A stretch of DNA of 9,890 nucleotides from JBAXPW01 sp037132015 (GTDB lineage Bacteria > Patescibacteriota > Microgenomatia > UBA1406 > GWC2-37-13): assembly GCA_037132015.1 (NCBI GenBank), contig JBAXPW010000056.1, forward strand, positions 1-9,890, written 5' to 3'. Of the stretch, positions 5,092-9,890 are shown in pieces (positions within the stretch are counted from its first letter, which is position 1; each line of letters opens with the position of its first letter). Under the pieces are notes generated by a model that worked only from the letters and a program-made list of their open reading frames with translations, was not told the DNA's origin and ran no database searches. Position numbers and translations under genes: made by a program.

Positions 5092-7216
5092 CTATAATAT
5101 TGTTCGTATCGCTATTGTGTTTGGTCATAAATTGCTTTAGCATTTTTCTCAAAAAATAAATTAATACTGGAAGTAATAAAAGTAATAAAAAATAAAAATA
5201 ATTCCTATAATCTTTGACCAAAGTGGGTTGATTTTGAGTAGGAGCTGTAGCACCAAGAACGACAGGAATTGAGGTTGGCGTTGGTTTGATAGTTGTGGTT
5301 GGAACAACAGTACGTTGTATTGGAATTAAGGTTGGTTTTAGCGTTGGTACGGCATATGGCGTAACAGAAGGCGTAGGAGAAGGTTGAATTCCTGTTGGTC
5401 CTGGTGTAGGAGTAGGTGTCGAAGAAGGACTTTGGCTAGGCGCTATTGAAGGAGTTGACGTTAATGTGATTGAATACAATATGACAGGTTTAGATGGTGA
5501 AAATTCAGATGTTGTTGAATTCAAAGTTGCGGTAGTTGTGATATAACTTCCAATCGCAAGTGGTTGAGATAAAGGAAGAGCTACTTTGAATTTTTCTGTT
5601 GTATCTCTTCCTACGTAAATTCCTTTGTACGTTGTCCAATCAGTATCAGAGGGTGGAATAATATAATACCCTACTGATGAGTCTGTATCTTCTGCACTTC
5701 CTTCTACAAATGATCCAATAAATTGTTGACCCGAGGCAAATCCACTTCGTAATTCTCCACTTACAAATAGTGTTGAATTAGTTGTTGAATAAACTTCAAC
5801 TTTTGATCCTGCTCGTGAAAATCCTTCAAGGTTTAGTATTTTTCCATCAGTTGTTGCGTTGGTGATGATAGGAAAATTTGTTATCTGATCCACATCTCCT
5901 TCATCATTTGCAGTAAGTTCGTTGAGTTCGCGATCAATTCCAAGTAGTGCGGTGTTTGCAACAGTATTTTCTGATAGCACCGTTTTACTTTTGCTAACAG
6001 GTTCATAAAATACCATTGCAGATCCTCGAATATCGCTAAATGTATTTTTAGATACTGATACGAATAATGTATTTTGTTCTGTAGGGATGTAATCATCAGC
6101 GTATAAAAAAAATGCATGCCCGTACAAATGAATAAAAGAATTATTTGAAATAGTCGCTTGCACGACACTGTTTAAAATAAGAACCCCGGGCATTTCAGAA
6201 GGATATGAGAGTGGGAAATTCTCAAGAGGTTCACCAGAAGTATTATTTGTTATTACATTGTCAGTAAAGGAAAAAGAGGTGATGGGATTATCTGGATAAT
6301 TGCCAGTTATGTAAATTTGTCCTGTGTTTAGTATAGCACTTCTTGAAAAGTTAGTACCAAAAAAATTATTGGTTATTTGGATTGTCGGTTGTGTGCCTGT
6401 ACTTACACTATTTATTAAAAGAGAGTCTGAATTTCCACTAATTATATTATTTTCTATATAAACATCACCTTCTTCAGCATTCACTAGTATTCCATTTCCT
6501 GATAATTTTTCTAAATGAGCGTTTGTATTTATATATGAATTGCGAATGGTTCCAGTGCCATTCATCTCAATTGAATAATTTCCTGAAACGTTACTTGCGC
6601 ATCCAATAGCTGTTGATGATTGTATGATATTATTTTTCCCTGTTACAATGACGACTTTATCAGGATTGCGCGGACATTCTTGAGTAGAATTGATGCCAAT
6701 AAAAGAATCAGAAATGATATTTGAATCTCCTGTGATTATTAAATTAGGAATTGACGAATCTGTGTTAACAGGTGTGATAATATCAAGTCCTCTAAGTGTA
6801 TTATTATTTCCTTGAATATTCCATGAACCATTTAAAATATTGATTGCAATTTTTAATACTTGGTCAGGTTTATGAGGTGTTTGATTGGGAGAACTTCCTT
6901 GTTGGGAAAATCCGTCAACTGTGATGTTATTATTGAGTATTGCTGACTGAGTAGATTCAATTGAGATTGTCCAGACACCATTTTGATAATTAGGATCGGT
7001 GTCTGGTATAGCAAATGTGATCCTTTTCTCTCCTTCTGTAAGGGTATTGCTGGTTGCAATAGCCTTTTGTAGACTCCCCTCTCCATCGGTATTTGTATTA
7101 GTTACTGTGTAAGTAGTTATTTGTTGTGCTTGTATTTTCGATGCTCCATAAATGTGAATCGATAATACTGCTAAAAAAATTATGAGGTTATTTTTGAATT
7201 GTATTGTCCTGAACAT
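5087..7216 (-). CDS. Secreted beta-helix surface protein with Pro/Thr stalk and C-terminal membrane anchor
   Basis: The product has 709 residues. Residues 1-31 form a signal peptide ending in QA before QQ. The region beginning TYTVTNTNTDGEGSLQKAI (about 35-53) is the usual start of secreted right-handed parallel beta-helix proteins of the CSLREA/polymorphic-outer-membrane type. Repeated Asn-rich rungs (for example GNNNTLRGL, TGDSNIIS, TGKNNIIQS, ENNIISGN, ITNNFFG) run to about residue 425. An Ig-like or beta-sandwich segment follows (about 447-580), with NFPIITNA at its start and TTTATLNSTTSEFSPSKP at its end. Next come a Pro/Thr/Ser stalk (about 588-665), a hydrophobic anchor (673-689) and a basic, probably cytoplasmic tail. 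It is probably displayed on the cell surface for binding glycans or proteins; no catalytic residues were recognised. The ATG is supported by TATAAT 12 bases upstream. There is no Shine-Dalgarno sequence. Confidence 0.88.
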   Translation of the reverse strand: MFRTIQFKNNLIIFLAVLSIHIYGASKIQAQQITTYTVTNTNTDGEGSLQKAIATSNTLTEGEKRITFAIPDTDPNYQNGVWTISIESTQSAILNNNITVDGFSQQGSSPNQTPHKPDQVLKIAINILNGSWNIQGNNNTLRGLDIITPVNTDSSIPNLIITGDSNIISDSFIGINSTQECPRNPDKVVIVTGKNNIIQSSTAIGCASNVSGNYSIEMNGTGTIRNSYINTNAHLEKLSGNGILVNAEEGDVYIENNIISGNSDSLLINSVSTGTQPTIQITNNFFGTNFSRSAILNTGQIYITGNYPDNPITSFSFTDNVITNNTSGEPLENFPLSYPSEMPGVLILNSVVQATISNNSFIHLYGHAFFLYADDYIPTEQNTLFVSVSKNTFSDIRGSAMVFYEPVSKSKTVLSENTVANTALLGIDRELNELTANDEGDVDQITNFPIITNATTDGKILNLEGFSRAGSKVEVYSTTNSTLFVSGELRSGFASGQQFIGSFVEGSAEDTDSSVGYYIIPPSDTDWTTYKGIYVGRDTTEKFKVALPLSQPLAIGSYITTTATLNSTTSEFSPSKPVILYSITLTSTPSIAPSQSPSSTPTPTPGPTGIQPSPTPSVTPYAVPTLKPTLIPIQRTVVPTTTIKPTPTSIPVVLGATAPTQNQPTLVKDYRNYFYFLLLLLLPVLIYFLRKMLKQFMTKHNSDTNNIIV

Positions 7217-7228
7217 ATATTCTTAGAG

Positions 7229-7234
7229 ATTATA
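7229..7234 (-). promoter_or_regulatory. -10 element of the beta-helix surface protein gene
   Basis: On the minus strand TATAAT is preceded by GGTG and ends 12 bases before the ATG at 7214-7216. The -35 region is weak (ATAACT at 17 bases) and coincides with an inverted repeat at 7241-7263, so an activator or repressor could act there. The start of transcription would lie about 5 bases before the ATG. Confidence 0.5.
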
Positions 7235-7240
7235 CACCAT

Positions 7241-7263
7241 ATTTATATATAAGTTATATAAAT
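7241..7263. repeat. 9-bp inverted repeat in the divergent promoter region
   Basis: ATTTATATA (7241-7249) is the exact reverse complement of TATATAAAT (7255-7263), with a 5-base centre. It covers the -35 position of the beta-helix promoter, where a dimeric regulator could bind. It consists only of A and T, so chance or simple AT-rich promoter composition is a real alternative. Confidence 0.4.
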
Positions 7264-7313
7264 TGTATGTATTTGGTTACAGATATAATAAGAAAAGTAG
7301 ATTAGTACTAAGA

Positions 7314-7322
7314 TGATATAAT
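7314..7322 (+). promoter_or_regulatory. Extended -10 promoter of the 321-residue membrane protein gene
   Basis: TGATATAAT is an exact extended -10 element (TG, one base, TATAAT) and ends 12 bases before the ATG at 7335. The -35 region is poor, which an extended -10 can compensate. Transcription should begin about 5 bases before the start codon. There is no Shine-Dalgarno sequence. Confidence 0.6.
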
Positions 7323-7334
7323 TAAATCCATCAT

Positions 7335-8300
7335 ATGAATCATCTTGCACAAGAGGTCACAAACAATGTTTTACGGAGTAAGGTTATGCGCGAGTATATC
7401 CCTCAGGCTGAGGATGAATCGCTTTATCTTCTTGTTCCGCGCAAAGAGCCACTAAAAATTTCGTGTACTACCTATGCTTTTTTTGCATTTGTTATGTTAA
7501 TCATGTTTTCTGGATGGATGGGAGCATTTTTTACCACTCTTATATATTTTGAAGATATACAGCATAAAATACTCAATATTCAGCCGGGAACTATTTTTTC
7601 TTCATCAAATGGGTTGTTATTATCTGTTATACCTGTACTCTTTTTATATCTTATCTTAGTTTTTGGAATAGTTTCATCTTTTATTCGTACTTTTTTCCCT
7701 ACTCAAGCGATTTATTTTTCACTTATTCAAATGCTTGGTCGTGAACGAAAAGGAAAGTCAAAAGAAGAGTATGAGGTTTTTTCACACAATTTTTTATTAC
7801 GAATTGATATGGATAAAGTAAGACAAAAAGAAAGTTCAGGTAATCAAAAAATAATGCCAATTGTTTTTGGAGTATTATTGATGTTACTTTTTCTTGGGTT
7901 AACTACGTATACAAAAATAGATAAAAATGGCATATATGAAAATGGATTTTTTCAACTTTCAGAGTTACGAGTTCTTGATTGGAAAGATGTAACAAATGCC
8001 GAACTCTCATCATCTCTCAAGTGGAGTTCAAAACAACATGAATATGATTTTCGACCTTCTTTTATATTAAAAAAAACAAATAAGGAGGAGTATCAGTTGT
8101 GGGATAGTGTGGGAATGGGCAGTATGTCTGGTGCAAATCTCAAGCAGATTATTGATATCTTGGCTGAACATACTATCAATTTAGAAGTTGCTCCCCTCCC
8201 CTATGAATCATTACAGGTGATACAAAAATATAACGATACAATTCGAAAGGATGTTCCTGAGGTATTTGAGTATGCTAATCTTCATCAGGGCGCTCAGTAG
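7335..8300 (+). CDS. Three-helix membrane protein with soluble C-terminal domain, unrecognised
   Basis: The product has 321 residues. A 43-residue hydrophilic N-terminus is followed by membrane segments at about 44-72, 94-119 and 172-191. Between the second and third lies a charged loop of about 50 residues (RERKGKSKEEYEV), probably cytoplasmic. The C-terminal 130 residues are soluble. The stretch KIDKNGIYENGFFQ...RVLDWKDVTNAEL, followed by a strand (FILKKTN) and a helix (LKQIIDILAEH), recalls small PH-like domains attached to bacterial membrane proteins; I can only suggest this. The ATG is the first start after an in-frame TAA at 7323-7325 and is supported by an extended -10 element 12 bases upstream. 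It is divergent from the beta-helix gene. Its last 26 bases overlap the end of the convergent gene. The function is unknown. Confidence 0.85.
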   Translation: MNHLAQEVTNNVLRSKVMREYIPQAEDESLYLLVPRKEPLKISCTTYAFFAFVMLIMFSGWMGAFFTTLIYFEDIQHKILNIQPGTIFSSSNGLLLSVIPVLFLYLILVFGIVSSFIRTFFPTQAIYFSLIQMLGRERKGKSKEEYEVFSHNFLLRIDMDKVRQKESSGNQKIMPIVFGVLLMLLFLGLTTYTKIDKNGIYENGFFQLSELRVLDWKDVTNAELSSSLKWSSKQHEYDFRPSFILKKTNKEEYQLWDSVGMGSMSGANLKQIIDILAEHTINLEVAPLPYESLQVIQKYNDTIRKDVPEVFEYANLHQGAQ

Positions 8301-9890
8301 TTGTTATTTGTGATAATACTTCATCCATATTATCTGGATGTACACCGTGCATTTGCATGCGTAATAAAACTATATTTTGCTTGGTGTCTAATGTTCGGGG
8401 ACCTTTATAAGGTAAATACTTTGCACCTTGAGTTTGAGATCGTTCTATTGCAACTTTAGATCTAAAGGTAACTGGCTGTGGAGTGTTGCTACGAGGTGGA
8501 TTAACTATGCGATATTTTCTCATTCGGTGGATATATTCACGAGTAGTTGTAAAATCTACAAAGGGTGGTCTCTCAGAATATGGAATTGCTACAGGATACT
8601 CTATTGGATTAAATGCATGAGGAAGTGGTGTTACTGATTGAGGACAGACATCCGTTTCTCCCTCTTGTTGGCTTACAATTACAGGAACTATCAATATTTG
8701 GTATTTCCCACCATTTGTACCCACTCTTCTTCTCTGAGATGCATCAAGATCATTTTGATCAGTTAGTCTCAATAATTGGGATGTTTCCTCATCATCGTTT
8801 ACAGCACACAGTACCATCGCTCCTTTCGTGTTTTGCGTCATAATAAAGCTAGCCATCAAATGTCCTTCTTGAAAAACATATGCTATTTCAGGCCCTGATG
8901 AGTCCTTTTTCCAATTATGCCAAAAATCAAATCCTCCAATTCGTCTAAATACAGAGGTATCAATGGGCATAAGTATGTTTGTAGTAATTTGTTGAACAAG
9001 AATCTCAGTTACTCCTTGAATTCCTTTTGCACTTAGAAACTGAGTAATGGGGATTTTCTCATCATCGATAGTGAGATAGCATTGATCGTTTGATAGAAAA
9101 CTATCAGAGACAAGAACTTGAGGTGCTTCGTAAAATGTTCCCCCTCGCAATTCAGGTGTAGTAGTAAATGTACTACCATATTTTGAAGGATCATGAGGCT
9201 TGAATCTGACACGAACAGGTGATGCCTCATGTGGTGATATTTGTTCTACACATTTCTGGAGCGCATGAAGAAGTCGTTCTTGTACTTTTTGTATATGAGG
9301 ATAATAAGGATTATTAAATGAATGAATTAGGTTCTCATCTGTCCATATAGCTAACATAGTATCAGTGAGAAATAAGACAATTGCTAGTTCATCTGTCTTG
9401 GATAATGTCTCGATTTCATTCTCAGAAATTTTTTCACGAACTTTGAACAATTCTTGTATCGTAAACTGAGACGATTCAAGAATATTTTCTTGTATAGCAA
9501 GAAGCATTAAATTAACCAATAAACTAGTTTTGGAAGGTGAGGGTTCGTTACCGTATTTATCTTCAAATGCAAGAAGTGTTGCTACTGTTTTTTCATGCCA
9601 ACTTTCTGGAAGATCACGTATCTTCTTTGTATGAATCGACAAACTTGTTGCCATAAGATGTGCTCGTTCACCTTTAAAATGAGTGTGTTGCATCTCATTT
9701 TTCCAACTCTGAGCAAGCTCTTTTACAGCATCAAAATAATAAGATTGAAGCATCTCATCCAATGATAATTGTGTATCAATCTCTTTTATATTCGTCTCTT
9801 CATCAGAAGTAAACCATGTTGCTTGAATTGCTTTTTGATATACCCCAATAACACAGGTTTGAAACTCAAAGGACTTGACATAGGGATCAA
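8275..9890 (-). CDS. Unrecognised soluble protein, 5' end beyond the window
   Basis: At least 537 residues are encoded, ending at TAG 8275-8277. The frame has no stop between 9762 and the right edge, and the extra 42 residues look like ordinary protein (for example FEFQTCVIGVYQKAIQATW). The gene is therefore cut off by the window, and the in-frame TTG (9760-9762) and ATG (9751-9753) are internal codons. No TATAAT or Shine-Dalgarno sequence stands before them. No signal peptide or membrane segment is visible, so the product is probably cytoplasmic. The N-terminal 230 residues are mainly helical. The middle has strands and Gly-rich turns (FRRIGGFDFWHNWKK, and RRRVGTNGGKYQILIVPVIV). The C-terminal 120 residues are rich in Pro, Arg and Thr. 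I recognise no family or catalytic motif. It overlaps the opposing membrane-protein gene by 26 bases. Confidence 0.85.
   Translation of the reverse strand, partial: DPYVKSFEFQTCVIGVYQKAIQATWFTSDEETNIKEIDTQLSLDEMLQSYYFDAVKELAQSWKNEMQHTHFKGERAHLMATSLSIHTKKIRDLPESWHEKTVATLLAFEDKYGNEPSPSKTSLLVNLMLLAIQENILESSQFTIQELFKVREKISENEIETLSKTDELAIVLFLTDTMLAIWTDENLIHSFNNPYYPHIQKVQERLLHALQKCVEQISPHEASPVRVRFKPHDPSKYGSTFTTTPELRGGTFYEAPQVLVSDSFLSNDQCYLTIDDEKIPITQFLSAKGIQGVTEILVQQITTNILMPIDTSVFRRIGGFDFWHNWKKDSSGPEIAYVFQEGHLMASFIMTQNTKGAMVLCAVNDDEETSQLLRLTDQNDLDASQRRRVGTNGGKYQILIVPVIVSQQEGETDVCPQSVTPLPHAFNPIEYPVAIPYSERPPFVDFTTTREYIHRMRKYRIVNPPRSNTPQPVTFRSKVAIERSQTQGAKYLPYKGPRTLDTKQNIVLLRMQMHGVHPDNMDEVLSQITTTERPDED

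Noticed and set aside
7262..7267. TACAAT on the minus strand as a second -10 for the beta-helix gene, 7 bases after CTGTAACC
   Set aside because: No -35 and no tandem repeat; the TATAAT at 7229-7234 fits the start-codon spacing seen elsewhere better.
8428..8843. Two small plus-strand frames within the right-edge gene
   Set aside because: They lie antisense inside a long coding frame, with low-complexity protein composition and no start signals; they are shadows.
9751..9762. TTG (9760-9762) or ATG (9751-9753) as the start of the right-edge gene
   Set aside because: The frame is open upstream to the window edge, and no start signal precedes either codon.
1..9890. Alternative genetic code with UGA read as an amino acid, because no gene ends in TGA
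   Set aside because: All long frames, up to 709 residues, run without in-frame TGA and their tryptophans are TGG. Lack of TGA stops in eight AT-rich genes is not unusual.

Overview
The window is AT-rich and densely packed, with intergenic gaps of 2 to 171 bases and two close convergent gene ends. It uses the standard genetic code: six TAA and two TAG stops, no TGA stop, and long frames uninterrupted by TGA. There are no RNA genes, mobile elements or CRISPR arrays that I can see. The protein set fits a bacterium with a simple envelope and a small, poorly characterised gene pool: a surface beta-helix protein with a Pro/Thr stalk and C-terminal membrane anchor, a membrane-anchored VWA protein, a DUF4234-like protein and several unrecognised proteins. 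My best guess is a Candidate Phyla Radiation (Patescibacteria) genome, possibly Microgenomates-like. This is inference from style, since no marker gene is present.

Left part (1-4097): an unrecognised 153-residue protein on the minus strand diverges from a plus-strand operon. The operon encodes a membrane-anchored extracytoplasmic VWA protein with an intact metal site, an OmpR/PhoB-type response regulator and a two-transmembrane histidine kinase. The promoter of the operon carries two copies of TGTAACCT, 11 bases apart, placed 9 bases upstream of a TACAAT -10 element. This is the geometry of an OmpR/PhoB-family activator site, so the operon probably controls itself. A perfect 15-bp inverted repeat lies inside the first codons of the response-regulator gene and may set the ratio of VWA protein to the two signalling proteins.

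Middle part (4098-7216): two minus-strand genes. The upstream one encodes a secreted, C-terminally anchored beta-helix surface protein. The downstream one encodes a four-helix DUF4234-like membrane protein fused to a soluble C-terminal domain. They are 11 bases apart, and the stop codon of the first sits inside a TATAAT that could be the second gene's own -10 element.

Right part (7217-9890): a divergent promoter region, then a plus-strand membrane protein with a soluble C-terminal domain. It converges with, and overlaps by 26 bases, an unrecognised minus-strand protein whose frame stays open to the right edge. That gene is therefore truncated by the window and does not start at the TTG at 9762.

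Across the window, five genes carry an exact TATAAT 9-12 bases before the start codon and have no Shine-Dalgarno sequence. This suggests leaderless or nearly leaderless mRNAs as a routine mode of expression. The most interesting candidate system is the VWA-regulator-kinase operon with its promoter direct repeat and internal hairpin.
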